A DNA stretch of 64,000 nt from JAHEJX01 sp041605955 (GCA_041605955.1 JBFIXI010000004.1:48092-112091), one strand, 5' to 3'. Counted from the stretch's first letter, positions 39,905 through 47,873 are shown. Notes: generated from the sequence alone by a model not told the origin. Program-made: numbers and translations.

Positions 39905-40827
39905 TTCGAGCGCTCTTCATGGGCACCCCGGCTGCTGCAGTGCCCAGCCTGTCTGCCCTCACCGGTGCTGCGCAAGTAGTCGCCGCTATCACCCAACCCG
40001 ACGCAGCCCAGGGCCGCGGCCGGCACAAGGCGTCGCCGCCCGTCAAGCAGGCCGCAGAGGAATGGGGGATCGCGCTCGCCCAGCCGGACAATGGGCCGGC
40101 CTTGCTGGAGGCGGTTACCTCCTTCGGTTTCGACGTCGGGGTGGTAGTCGCTTACGGCAGGTTGCTCGACGCCCCGGTACTGGAGGCCGCCCCTTACGGC
40201 TTTCTCAATGTGCACTTCTCACTGCTGCCCCGGTGGAGAGGAGCGGCACCCGTGGAGAGGGCGATTCTCGCCGGGGATGAGACCACCGGCGTCGCCATCA
40301 TGCGACTCGACGAGGGCTTGGACACCGGCCCCGTAGTTGCCGTCCGCGAAGTGGAGATCGCTGACGACGACACCGGAGGGCTGCTCACGGCACGCTTGGC
40401 ACACGTGGGCGCCGACCTGCTGATCGACACGCTTGCCGACTACGTGTCGGGTCGGCGCCAACCCGCACCACAAATCTCCGGGGGTGCGACCCCTGCGCCT
40501 CGGCTGACCACCGCTGAGGCGCAGCTTCACGGCGATCTCGCAGTGGAGCAGGCGGAGCGCATGGTGCGCGCCTTCAATCCGAAACCGGGGGCGTGGCTCA
40601 CGCTCGATGGAGACCGGCTGAAGGTGTACGCCGCCCGCCTCCAGGAGAATGCAATTCCGCCGGGGACCTTGGCCTTCTCCGATGCCACCCCACTGGTCGG
40701 CTTTCGTGGGGGCAGCCTCGAGCTGGCGACTGTGCAGCCGGCCGGGCAGCGGATGATGTCGGGGGCGGCGTGGGGCAACGGCCGCCGTCACGCTCCGGGG
40801 GTCCTGGGACGCCCGGAGCTCAAGTGA
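39901..40827 (+). CDS. fmt: Methionyl-tRNA formyltransferase
   Basis: Formylates initiator Met-tRNA using 10-formyl-THF. The 308-residue protein has the N-terminal formyltransferase domain (MIRALFMGTPAAAVPSL, VVVAYGRLL, and the signature NVHFSLLPRWRGAAPVERAI) and a C-terminal OB-like tRNA-binding domain (AFNPKPGAWLTLDGDRLKVY). ATGA coupling with def. Its 3' end overlaps the convergent PPK2 gene by eight bases. Confidence 0.95.
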   Translation: MIRALFMGTPAAAVPSLSALTGAAQVVAAITQPDAAQGRGRHKASPPVKQAAEEWGIALAQPDNGPALLEAVTSFGFDVGVVVAYGRLLDAPVLEAAPYGFLNVHFSLLPRWRGAAPVERAILAGDETTGVAIMRLDEGLDTGPVVAVREVEIADDDTGGLLTARLAHVGADLLIDTLADYVSGRRQPAPQISGGATPAPRLTTAEAQLHGDLAVEQAERMVRAFNPKPGAWLTLDGDRLKVYAARLQENAIPPGTLAFSDATPLVGFRGGSLELATVQPAGQRMMSGAAWGNGRRHAPGVLGRPELK

Positions 40828-41623
40828 TGACCACGTCTTCCAGGCCTTGTTCCGGATCCGGGAACCTCATTTCGAGGGATTCGAGCAGGTCGACGAGAAT
40901 CGTGCCGATCACGTAGTTGCGGTACCACTTGCGGTTCGCCGGGATCACGTACCATGGTGCATAATCGGTGCTCGTCTTCTCCAGCATGACCTCGAAGGCC
41001 TTCATGTACTCGTCCCACAATGCGCGGTGCTCTAGATCGCTCTTGTTGAACTTCCACAGTTTGTGCGGTGTGTCGAGCCGTTCTTGGAGCCGCTGAGCCT
41101 GCTCCTCCTTCGAGATATGCAGGTAGAACTTGACCACGATGGTGCCCTCGTCGCTCAGCAGTCGTTCGAACTCGCGAATATGGCGGTATCGCTTGTTCCA
41201 GCGGGTTTCCGGCACCAGGTCGAGCACCCTGACGATGAGGACGTCCTCGTAGTGGCTCCGATTGAAGACGGCGATCTCTCCCTTGGCGGGAGTGTGCGGA
41301 TGCACCCGCCACAGATAGTCGTGCTCCAGCTCGCGCGCCGTGGGCGCCTTGAAGTTGGCGACTCGAACCCCTTGGGGGTTGACCCCGCTGAAAACCGAAC
41401 GGATGGTGCTGTCCTTGCCGCCGGTGTCCATCGCCTGAATGACGACGAGAAGACCGTGCTTGTTCTCAGCCCACATGATGTGTTGCAGCTGGGCGAGCCG
41501 CTCGACCATGGCTGCGAACAGCTCCTTCGCCTCTTCCTTGCCTCCGTCGAATGCCGATAGTTCATCTGGGTCGTACCGGCTCAGGTCGACCTCGGTGTCA
41601 GGCGCAATTCGATAACGATCCAT
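40820..41623 (-). CDS. Polyphosphate kinase 2 family protein (polyphosphate:nucleotide phosphotransferase)
   Basis: Transfers phosphate between polyphosphate and nucleotides. The 267-residue single-domain protein has the PPK2 Walker A AMDTGGKDSTIR (key residues 65-72), the Walker B-like FNRSHYEDVLIVRV, and the lid segment PETRWNKRYRHIREFE with KFYLHISKEEQAQRL. Substrate preference (ADP, GDP or AMP) cannot be read safely. It is the only reverse-strand gene between 1 and 54 kb. Directly upstream of its ATG is a tandem repeat that carries copies of a GAGGG ribosome-binding site; see the repeat entry. Confidence 0.93.
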   Translation of the reverse strand: MDRYRIAPDTEVDLSRYDPDELSAFDGGKEEAKELFAAMVERLAQLQHIMWAENKHGLLVVIQAMDTGGKDSTIRSVFSGVNPQGVRVANFKAPTARELEHDYLWRVHPHTPAKGEIAVFNRSHYEDVLIVRVLDLVPETRWNKRYRHIREFERLLSDEGTIVVKFYLHISKEEQAQRLQERLDTPHKLWKFNKSDLEHRALWDEYMKAFEVMLEKTSTDYAPWYVIPANRKWYRNYVIGTILVDLLESLEMRFPDPEQGLEDVVIT

Positions 41624-41687
41624 CAGTCCCTCGTTTGATCAGGCCCTCGTTCGATCAGTCCCTCGTTTGATCAGGCCCTCGTTCGAT
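41624..41687. repeat. Four tandem 16-bp repeats multiplying the PPK2 ribosome-binding site
   Basis: The plus strand reads four head-to-tail copies of CAGKCCCTCGTTYGAT, alternating between two versions, so the array is also two copies of a 32-bp unit. A partial fifth copy follows at 41688. Read in the PPK2 direction each copy contains AACGAGGG, a Shine-Dalgarno-like sequence, and the last copy places GAGGG six bases before the PPK2 ATG. The array touches the start codon. It could be an accidental duplication of the translation start region or a copy-number tuner of PPK2 expression. Confidence 0.95.
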
Positions 41688-41754
41688 CAGGCGGCCCTCG
41701 TTGGCGAGCTGGACACCGCACGGGGCGTGCTTAGTGTCAAAAGCCCCAGCACTC

Positions 41755-41760
41755 TATCCT
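41755..41760 (+). promoter_or_regulatory. Candidate -10 (TATCCT) for rpe
   Basis: TATCCT lies 17 bases before the rpe ATG; the rpe ribosome-binding site GGTGGAGGAG occupies the space between. The -35 region (near TTAGTG, 18 bases upstream) is weak. The divergent PPK2 gene shares this intergenic region. Confidence 0.35.
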
Positions 41761-41777
41761 CGCAAGGTGGAGGAGCG

Positions 41778-42437
41778 ATGAAGTCATTCCAGATTGCCCC
41801 ATCGATTCTTGCCGCCGACTTCGCTCGCCTCGGCGATCAGGTTCGCCTGGTCGAGCCGGTTGTCGATTGGCTTCACATCGATGTGATGGATGGCCACTTC
41901 GTGCCGAACATCTCGCTGGGGATCCCCGTCATAGAGTCGTTGCGGCCGGTGACCCGGCTCAAGTTCGATTGCCATCTGATGACCACGAATCCTGAGTGGT
42001 ACTTCAATGCGCTGCGTACGGCCGGTGCCGACTTGGTGACGGTGCATGTCGAGGTCTTCCCAGATCCCACGGATGTGGCGGCGGCAGCGCGAGAGGCGGG
42101 CCTCGAGTTTGGGTTGGCCGTCAACCCACCGACGCCTTACGAGTCGATCGATTCGTTCGTCGAGCTGTGTGACCTGATGCTGATCATGTCGGTCAATCCA
42201 GGATTTGGGGGACAGGCCTTCATTCCCGACGTGCTCTCTAAGGTTGAGTTGACGAGAAAGAGGGTTGACTCGCTCGGCCTGGCTACCGATATAGAGATTG
42301 ACGGTGGCATTGATCCAGACAACATTCGCAGAGCGCGCGACGCCGGCGCCAACGTCTTCGTCGCGGGCAGCTCGATCTTCCGAGCCGAGGATCCGGTGGC
42401 GGCGGTCAACGCGATGCGAATCGCAGTGGAGGGCTGA
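41778..42437 (+). CDS. rpe: Ribulose-phosphate 3-epimerase
   Basis: Interconverts ribulose 5-phosphate and xylulose 5-phosphate; ribulose 5-phosphate is also a precursor of riboflavin made by the genes downstream. The 219-residue TIM barrel has the N-terminal IAPSILAADFARL, metal ligands in HIDVMDGHFVPN and FDCHLM, MSVNPGFGGQAF, and the phosphate-binding DGGIDPDNI and FVAGSSIF. Start chosen at the ATG six bases or so after GGAGG; a longer frame upstream runs into the repeat region. The REC-GGDEF gene starts six bases after its stop. Confidence 0.95.
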   Translation: MKSFQIAPSILAADFARLGDQVRLVEPVVDWLHIDVMDGHFVPNISLGIPVIESLRPVTRLKFDCHLMTTNPEWYFNALRTAGADLVTVHVEVFPDPTDVAAAAREAGLEFGLAVNPPTPYESIDSFVELCDLMLIMSVNPGFGGQAFIPDVLSKVELTRKRVDSLGLATDIEIDGGIDPDNIRRARDAGANVFVAGSSIFRAEDPVAAVNAMRIAVEG

Positions 42438-42443
42438 GGCCCA

Positions 42444-43370
42444 ATGAAAGAACGAATCCTCGTAGTGGACGACGATCCGGACATCGTCCAGTTCGTTCGG
42501 ATGAACCTGGAGTTGGAGGGGTTCGAGGCGGAGACGGCGGAGAACGGGCGCGTAGCGCTCGACATGGCCAAGACCCGACCGCCCGATCTGGTTCTACTCG
42601 ACGTGATGATGCCCGAGATGGACGGGCTCACCGTGCTCCGCCATATGCGCAGTAGTCCGGCCACCGCCAATGTGCCCGTGATAATCCTCACCGCCAAGGC
42701 TTTGGCCGAAGATCGCGTCAAAGGTCTCGACCTGGGTGCGGACGACTACGTCACCAAGCCATTCGATCTGGACGAGCTGATGGCCCGGGTCAAGACCGTC
42801 CTGCGACGCGCCCAGCAGATGCGGGATCTGTCGCCGCTGACCGGCCTGCCGGGCAACTTCCGCATCGCTCGTGAGCTAGAGGAGCGCGTTCGCTCTGGAG
42901 AGCCGTTCGCCGTCGTGCACGCGGATCTGGACAACTTCAAGGCTTTCAACGACCACTACGGATTCATGCGGGGTGATTCCGTCATCAAGTTCTGTGCCAG
43001 CGTCTTGCTCAACGCTGCCGAGGCTTGTGGTGACCCAGAAGCTTTTGTGGGTCACGTCGGCGGCGACGATTTCGTTGCGGTGCTCAATCCCAACAACGCC
43101 GAGGAATTCTGCAAAGCCGCCGTGACGGCGTACGACGACGGCATCTTGGACTTCTACGACACAGCCGACGCGCTGCAGGGATATATCGAGGTGATCGACC
43201 GCCGCGGGGAGCGGCACGCCTTCCCGATCTCTTCGGTCTCGCTGGGTGTTGCCACCAACATGCGCCGCCGCATCACCAGCGAGTGGGAAGCCAGCGCAGT
43301 GGCTTCCGAGATGAAGGAATACGCCAAGCGCCAGCCCGGCTCGAGCTACCAGATCGACCGCCGCACCTGA
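42444..43370 (+). CDS. Response regulator with degenerate GGDEF-type output domain
   Basis: A 308-residue two-domain protein. The receiver domain (residues 1-125) has the acidic pocket DDDPD, phospho-acceptor Asp53 in LLDVMMPEMDG, and Thr/Lys switch residues in ILTAKAL and VTKPFDLDEL. The C-terminal half is a GGDEF-like domain: HADLDNFKAFNDHYGFMRGD matches the nucleotide-binding region and the active loop reads GGDDF at 206-210. The inhibitory RxxD site is absent. GGDDF may retain cyclase activity or serve as a GTP/c-di-GMP sensor. No histidine kinase is nearby. A link to the pilus ATPases with MshEN domains through c-di-GMP is possible but unproven. Confidence 0.88.
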   Translation: MKERILVVDDDPDIVQFVRMNLELEGFEAETAENGRVALDMAKTRPPDLVLLDVMMPEMDGLTVLRHMRSSPATANVPVIILTAKALAEDRVKGLDLGADDYVTKPFDLDELMARVKTVLRRAQQMRDLSPLTGLPGNFRIARELEERVRSGEPFAVVHADLDNFKAFNDHYGFMRGDSVIKFCASVLLNAAEACGDPEAFVGHVGGDDFVAVLNPNNAEEFCKAAVTAYDDGILDFYDTADALQGYIEVIDRRGERHAFPISSVSLGVATNMRRRITSEWEASAVASEMKEYAKRQPGSSYQIDRRT

Positions 43371-43471
43371 GGAGGTCGCGGGCAGCAGCTGGCATACGGC
43401 AATCGGGCAACCTGAGGTTCGGGTCCGCACCCTAGATGCGTTGCCCGGACTCGAAGGGTTGCTTCAGCCGT

Positions 43472-43477
43472 TACACT
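43472..43477 (+). promoter_or_regulatory. Candidate -10 (TACACT) for the rib operon
   Basis: TACACT lies about 16 bases before the riboswitch begins, which would give an RNA whose 5' end is close to the aptamer. The -35 region is poorly conserved. Confidence 0.4.
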
Positions 43478-43492
43478 GGCACTTACCAAGAG

Positions 43493-43612
43493 GCCCCCTT
43501 CAGGGCAGGGTGAAACTCCCGACCGGCGGTGATAGTCCGCGACCCTCGCTACGAGGTGGACCCGGTGGAACTCCGGGGCCGACGGTGACAGTCCGGATGA
43601 GAGAAGGAGGGC
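43493..43612 (+). promoter_or_regulatory. FMN riboswitch (RFN element)
   Basis: The conserved RFN blocks are all present in order: AGGGCAGGGTGAAACTCCC, GACCGGCGGTGATAGTCCGCG, CCGGTGGAACTCCGGGGCC, GACGGTGACAGTCCGGATG and GAGAAGG. The closing stem P1 pairs the CCCCCTT at the 5' end with AAGGAGG at the 3' end, and AAGGAGG is also the ribosome-binding site of ribD, four bases before its GTG. No terminator lies between aptamer and gene. FMN binding should therefore hide the ribosome-binding site and shut off translation of the riboflavin operon. Confidence 0.96.
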
Positions 43613-43614
43613 GT

Positions 43615-44715
43615 GTGTCGCGACGCGCACCGTCGGACAACCGAGAGGTTGATCCGCGCGTGGTGGACTGGATGCGGCGAGCCGCTGCAGTGGCAGCGGA
43701 CAGCTGGCCGCACCCCAATCCACGCGTGGGCGCCTTAGTTATCGACCCGGCAGGGTGCGAGGTGGCTGCGGCAGCACACGCCGGCCCTGGTCATCCTCAT
43801 GCCGAAGTCGTCGCCCTGCGCGTCGCCGGCGATGCTGCCCCCGGCTCGACCGTCGTAACGACACTCGAGCCGTGCACCCATCACGGCCTGACCCCGCCGT
43901 GTGTAGACGCGCTGATTGCGGCCAATGTCGCCAAGGTGATCGTTGGTGCCATCGACCCCGACGAGCGGGTGGCGGGCTCGGGAGTGGAGGCCCTGGAAGC
44001 TGCCGGCATCGAAGTAGAGGCCGGGGTGCTCGTCGACGAGATCGTGGCTCTCGATCCCGGATATCACCACCACCGACGCACGGGTCGACCACGATTTCGC
44101 CTCAAGCTGGCGGCAACCCTCGATGGGCAGATCGCCGCTTCCGATGGCACATCGCAATGGATCACATCGCCGCCAGCGCGAGACGACGCCCATCGGTTGC
44201 GCGCTCGAGCGGACGCCGTAATGGTCGGGGCGGGCACGTTGCGCCGTGACGATCCGCTACTCGACGTGCGACTCGACACTCATGTGGGGCCCCAACCTCG
44301 CCCGATCATCATCGCCGGATCCGAAGACCTGCCGGCTGAGCGCCGGGTCTATGCACGCAATCCCATCGTCTACTCGCCGACACATGAGAGCGTGCCTCCT
44401 GCCTTGGAATCTGTTGTCGCCGGAGGCGCCGCCGGCGTCGACCTGGGTTTGGTAGCCAAGGACCTCGCAGAACGGGGGCTGATCGAAGTTCTCGTTGATG
44501 GGGGTCCCCGCCTGGCCACCTCGTTCCTGGCGGCCGGCTTGGCCGATGAGCTCACCTTCTATTTCGCGGCCAAGCTGGCTGGAGGCGCCGGCGTGCCGAT
44601 GTTCGCGGCCAACTTCGCGACCCTCTCTGATGCGGTTGCGTTGCGGATCACCCACGTCAGCGCGCTTGGCCCCGACGTCCGGATCGATGCGCGGCCCGTT
44701 GGTGAGGTGAGTTGA
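43615..44715 (+). CDS. ribD: Bifunctional diaminohydroxyphosphoribosylaminopyrimidine deaminase / 5-amino-6-(5-phosphoribosylamino)uracil reductase
   Basis: Second and third steps of riboflavin synthesis. The 366-residue fusion has the zinc deaminase domain first (HAE at residues 62-64, then EPCTHHGLTPPC giving zinc ligands His62, Cys87 and Cys96) and the NADPH reductase domain after about residue 150 (FRLKLAATLDGQIAASDGTSQWIT, ARADAVMVGAGTLRRDDP, LVDGGPRLATSF). The GTG directly after the riboswitch was chosen as start; the frame is open further upstream but runs through the riboswitch. One-base overlap with ribE. Confidence 0.95.
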   Translation: MSRRAPSDNREVDPRVVDWMRRAAAVAADSWPHPNPRVGALVIDPAGCEVAAAAHAGPGHPHAEVVALRVAGDAAPGSTVVTTLEPCTHHGLTPPCVDALIAANVAKVIVGAIDPDERVAGSGVEALEAAGIEVEAGVLVDEIVALDPGYHHHRRTGRPRFRLKLAATLDGQIAASDGTSQWITSPPARDDAHRLRARADAVMVGAGTLRRDDPLLDVRLDTHVGPQPRPIIIAGSEDLPAERRVYARNPIVYSPTHESVPPALESVVAGGAAGVDLGLVAKDLAERGLIEVLVDGGPRLATSFLAAGLADELTFYFAAKLAGGAGVPMFAANFATLSDAVALRITHVSALGPDVRIDARPVGEVS

Positions 44716-45305
44716 TGTTCACCGGGATCGTTGAAGCCCGCGCGGAGGTAGTCGCTCTCGAGCCCACTGCGGCCGGCCGGCGGCTCGTCGCGAAGTGTGG
44801 ATTCGAGCCGCTGCCTGCGTTGGGCGCATCGGTTGCAGTCAACGGCGTCTGCCTCACGGTGGTGGCCGCCGCCGACGGCAACCTCGCCTTCGATGTAGTG
44901 GCGGAGACTCTGCAGCGAACCAACCTGGGGGGTGTCGAGGTGGGGGAGGCAGTGAACCTGGAACGGCCTATGCGGGCCGATGGTCGATTCGACGGCCATG
45001 TGGTCCAGGGCCACGTCGACGGATGCGGGACGGTCGTGCGCCGGGTCGCTGAGGGCGATGCCGACCGGTTGCGCGTCGAGCTGCCGGAGGGGCTCGCCCG
45101 ATACGTCGTAGTCAAGGGCTCCATCACCGTCGATGGGGTCAGCTTGACGGTCACTTCGGTGGGGGCGAACTGGTTCGAGTTCGTGGTGATACCGCACACG
45201 CAGAGTGTCACGACTCTGGGTAGTCGGGGCATCGGCGAAGAGGTCAATCTGGAGGTCGATGTGATCGCCAAATACGTAGAGAGGCTGTTGGAGGGGCACC
45301 AGTGA
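44715..45305 (+). CDS. ribE: Riboflavin synthase alpha subunit
   Basis: Dismutates two lumazines to riboflavin. The 196-residue protein consists of two lumazine-binding repeats: the first starts with the canonical MFTGIVE and contains VNGVCLTVV, the second contains GHVDGCGTV and VDGVSLTVTSVG. The ATG (TGATG overlap with ribD) gives the exact family N-terminus; a TTG one codon before is the alternative. Coupled to ribBA by GTGA. Confidence 0.96.
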   Translation: MFTGIVEARAEVVALEPTAAGRRLVAKCGFEPLPALGASVAVNGVCLTVVAAADGNLAFDVVAETLQRTNLGGVEVGEAVNLERPMRADGRFDGHVVQGHVDGCGTVVRRVAEGDADRLRVELPEGLARYVVVKGSITVDGVSLTVTSVGANWFEFVVIPHTQSVTTLGSRGIGEEVNLEVDVIAKYVERLLEGHQ

Positions 45306-46516
45306 GCAAGGAGAAGGTCGAAGCTGCGCTCGCCGCCATTGCTCGCGGCGACTTCGTGCTGGTGGTCGACGATGAAGATCGCGAGAACGAGGGTGATCTG
45401 ATCATCGCCGCGGAGAAGGCCACGCCCCAGAAGATCGCATTCATGGTGCGGCACACCAGCGGCCTGATCTGCGCCCCAATCGAAGGCTCACGTCTCGACG
45501 AGCTGGCGCTCCCGCTGATGGTCCTGGAGAACACCGACACACACAAGACGGCCTTCACCGTCTCGGTCGACTATGTGCCGGGCACGTCGACCGGGATCTC
45601 GGCCGCCGACCGGGCTATGACATTGCGGGCACTCGCCGATCCGGCGACGCGGCCCTCCGACCTGGCGCGTCCGGGCCACATCTTCCCGCTTCGGTACCGC
45701 GAGGGCGGCGTGCTGGTGCGCCCCGGCCACACTGAGGCTGCCGTCGATCTGGCTCGCATGGCCGGGCTGCAGCCTGCCGGCGCCCTATGCGAGATCGTCA
45801 ACGACGACGGAACGATGATGCGCGGCGAGGCCCTGGGGCACTTCGCGCGCGAGCACGGCATTGTGGTGCTCACCATCGAAGAGCTGGTCGCCTATAGGTG
45901 GGCAACCGAAGCCCTAGTAACGCGCGAGGTGGAAACCGTGCTGCCCACCGAGCACGGTGAGTTCACCGCATACGGCTACAGAGCAATCGTGGGGGAGCCG
46001 GAACAGGTAGCGCTGGTCATGGGTGATGTGGTCGGCAAGTCGGATGTGTTGGTCAGAGTCCACTCGGAATGCCTCACCGGCGACGTGCTCGGTAGCCAGC
46101 GCTGTGACTGCCGCAACCAGCTGAACGAGTCGATGTCGCAGGTGGCCGCGGCCGGCCAGGGTGTGATCATCTACGTGCGGGGTCACGAGGGCCGGGGGAT
46201 CGGCCTGCTTCCCAAACTCGCCGCATACAAGCTCCAGGACAACGGCGTGGACACGGTAGATGCCAACCTGGAGCTCGGGCTGGCGGTCGATGCCCGCCAC
46301 TACGGACTCGCCGCCCAGATCCTCAACGACCTGAAGGTGGCTTCTGTGGTCTTGCTGACCAACAACCCTCACAAGGTGCACGATCTGCAGACGTTGGGCG
46401 TCGACGTGTCGGGCAGGGCCGCCCTCGAGATTCCGGCGAACGACAAGAACGGGGATTACCTAGCGACCAAGGCGCATCGCTTGGGCCACCTCATCGGCAC
46501 GGACGGCAACAGCTAG
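45302..46516 (+). CDS. ribBA: Bifunctional 3,4-dihydroxy-2-butanone-4-phosphate synthase / GTP cyclohydrolase II
   Basis: Supplies both precursors of riboflavin. The 404-residue fusion has the RibB domain first (acidic loop DDEDRENEGDLI, HTSGLICAP, CGHTEAAVDLARM-like RPGHTEAAVDLA) and the RibA domain from about residue 205, with the zinc site C-X10-C-X-C in CLTGDVLGSQRCDC and the GTP-site GHEGRGIGL. The C-terminus is complete. GTG start coupled to ribE; ribH follows after three bases. Confidence 0.96.
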   Translation: MSKEKVEAALAAIARGDFVLVVDDEDRENEGDLIIAAEKATPQKIAFMVRHTSGLICAPIEGSRLDELALPLMVLENTDTHKTAFTVSVDYVPGTSTGISAADRAMTLRALADPATRPSDLARPGHIFPLRYREGGVLVRPGHTEAAVDLARMAGLQPAGALCEIVNDDGTMMRGEALGHFAREHGIVVLTIEELVAYRWATEALVTREVETVLPTEHGEFTAYGYRAIVGEPEQVALVMGDVVGKSDVLVRVHSECLTGDVLGSQRCDCRNQLNESMSQVAAAGQGVIIYVRGHEGRGIGLLPKLAAYKLQDNGVDTVDANLELGLAVDARHYGLAAQILNDLKVASVVLLTNNPHKVHDLQTLGVDVSGRAALEIPANDKNGDYLATKAHRLGHLIGTDGNS

Positions 46517-46519
46517 CCG

Positions 46520-46981
46520 ATGGGCGTTTCGAGCGGAGCTACCGACTTCGACGGCTCCGGACTTCGCATCGGCGTCGTCGTGGCGACGTTCAACTCCGAG
46601 ATCACGGGAGGGCTGCTCACCGGCGCCCTGCTCTACCTCCACGAGGTGGGCGCCGAGGCGACGCGGGTTGTCGAGGTGCCGGGGGCTTTCGAGATCCCGC
46701 TGGTGGCGCAACGTCTCGCCAGGAGCGGTGAGGTGGATGCGGTGGTGGCGCTCGGGGCAGTCATCGAAGGCGAGACCGACCACTATGAGCACGTGGCTCA
46801 CCGCGCTTCGGAAGGCCTGATGCGAGTTGCTCTCGACACCGGGGTTCCGATCAGCTTTGGAATCCTCACGACGCGTGCGCGAGAGCATGCTCGGGTTCGG
46901 TCGGCTCCGGGTGAGGACAACAAGGGAGCGGAAGCGGCCGCAGCTGCGGTCGGGGCGGTGCTGGCGCTGAAGTCGCTGTGA
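46520..46981 (+). CDS. ribH: 6,7-Dimethyl-8-ribityllumazine synthase
   Basis: Penultimate step of riboflavin synthesis; assembles into icosahedral or pentameric shells. The 153-residue protein has the substrate-binding ATFNSEIT, VPGAFEIPLVA, the catalytic region GAVIEGETDHYEHVAH with the key His, and FGILTT. Last gene of the rib operon; a strong promoter for infC begins right after its stop codon. Confidence 0.96.
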   Translation: MGVSSGATDFDGSGLRIGVVVATFNSEITGGLLTGALLYLHEVGAEATRVVEVPGAFEIPLVAQRLARSGEVDAVVALGAVIEGETDHYEHVAHRASEGLMRVALDTGVPISFGILTTRAREHARVRSAPGEDNKGAEAAAAAVGAVLALKSL

Positions 46982-46983
46982 CG

Positions 46984-47012
46984 TTGGCGACCCTCCGCCG
47001 ACCCCGTATACT
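46984..47012 (+). promoter_or_regulatory. Promoter for infC-rpmI-rplT (TTGGCG-17-TATACT)
   Basis: A -35 TTGGCG and near-consensus -10 TATACT separated by exactly 17 bases, starting two bases after the ribH stop. The transcript would have a leader of about 180 bases. Confidence 0.8.
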
Positions 47013-47018
47013 TCCCGC

Positions 47019-47152
47019 TCCGACAACAGACCAAGCGGAGGCGCCTGCTTCCCACCTGGCCACCAGGCCCGGCTTCCGTTGAGGAAGGTCGGAGCATCCA
47101 GTGCGCTCAGGTTCACGTATCAGGCAGCACCGCGTCGCGGGCTGCCTTTTTT
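47019..47152 (+). promoter_or_regulatory. Structured infC leader with internal terminator
   Basis: Between promoter and infC the RNA can form a CCTGG/CCAGG hairpin (47055-47067), a CTTCC/GGAAG hairpin (47073-47087) and then a full Rho-independent terminator (47123-47152). A terminator inside the leader of infC-rpmI-rplT suggests attenuation, as is known for the L20-controlled operon of Bacillus; whether IF3, L20 or another signal acts here is unknown. I could not match the leader to a named class. Confidence 0.6.
47123..47152 (+). terminator. Rho-independent terminator in the infC leader
   Basis: GGCAGC pairs with GCTGCC around an inner CCGC/GCGG stem, followed immediately by six T. It lies about 45 bases upstream of the infC start, so it must be bypassed for infC expression. 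Confidence 0.85.
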
Positions 47153-47196
47153 GATGGCAGGACCGGAACTGAAAGCTACAAACGAGGAGGATTCCT

Positions 47197-47868
47197 ATCT
47201 CAACGAGTGAGCCGCGAGTCAACGATCGGATTCGCGCTAAACAAGTGCGGCTGGTGGCTCCAGACGGCGGCCAGATTGGCATCAAGTCGATAGACGAAGC
47301 CAAGTGGTTGGCAGCGGAGCTGGACCTCGATCTCGTCGAGGTTGCAGCCGACGCGAATCCGCCCGTCGTTCGCATGATGGACTACGGCAAGTTCAAGTAC
47401 GAACAATCGGTCCGTGCCCGTGAAGCTCGCAAGAAGCAGAGCCGAGTCGTCATCAAGGAAGTCCAGTTTCGTCCCAAGATCGGAGACAGCGACTTCGAGG
47501 TGAAACGGCGGCGGGTAGAGCGGTTCCTCGCTGAGGGAGACAAGGTGAAGTGCACCATGCGCTTTCGGGGGCGTGAGGTCACCCATCCCGAATTGGGCCA
47601 TCAGATCTTGCAGCGGCTCATATCCGACTTGGGGGAGATGGCAGTAGTTGAGTCGACCCCGAAGATGGAGGGTCGCCAGATAACGATGGTGCTGGTGCCG
47701 GGCAAGATGCCGGCCCCGGTCGCCGAGGAGGACTCCGCCACCGAAGACTTTGCAGCGGCTCCCCAGCCGGCCGCTGGGGCGCAGCAACCGACCCCACAGG
47801 CGACGAGTGCGTCGCCCAACACAGAGAACGAGGAGTCTGCGGAGACGCCTCCGGCAGACGAGGAGTAG
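47197..47868 (+). CDS. infC: Translation initiation factor IF-3 (AUC start codon)
   Basis: Controls start-codon selection and ribosome subunit splitting. The homology to IF3 begins at EPRVNDRIRAKQVRLV, well before the first GTG in frame at 47245. Directly upstream of that block is ATC, six bases after a strong GAGGAGG, so the start codon is AUC, giving 223 residues. AUU or AUC starts in infC are a known autoregulation device, because IF3 rejects such codons. The N-domain, the LMDYGKFKYE-type linker (MMDYGKFKYEQS) and the C-domain (FRGREVTHPELG) are intact. The last 45 residues are a disordered acidic, Ala/Pro-rich tail. Confidence 0.93.
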   Translation: MSTSEPRVNDRIRAKQVRLVAPDGGQIGIKSIDEAKWLAAELDLDLVEVAADANPPVVRMMDYGKFKYEQSVRAREARKKQSRVVIKEVQFRPKIGDSDFEVKRRRVERFLAEGDKVKCTMRFRGREVTHPELGHQILQRLISDLGEMAVVESTPKMEGRQITMVLVPGKMPAPVAEEDSATEDFAAAPQPAAGAQQPTPQATSASPNTENEESAETPPADEE

Positions 47869-47873
47869 AAGAC

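Noticed and set aside
41624..41704. CRISPR array
   Set aside because: The units are 16 bp with no spacers and no cas genes nearby; it is a simple tandem repeat.
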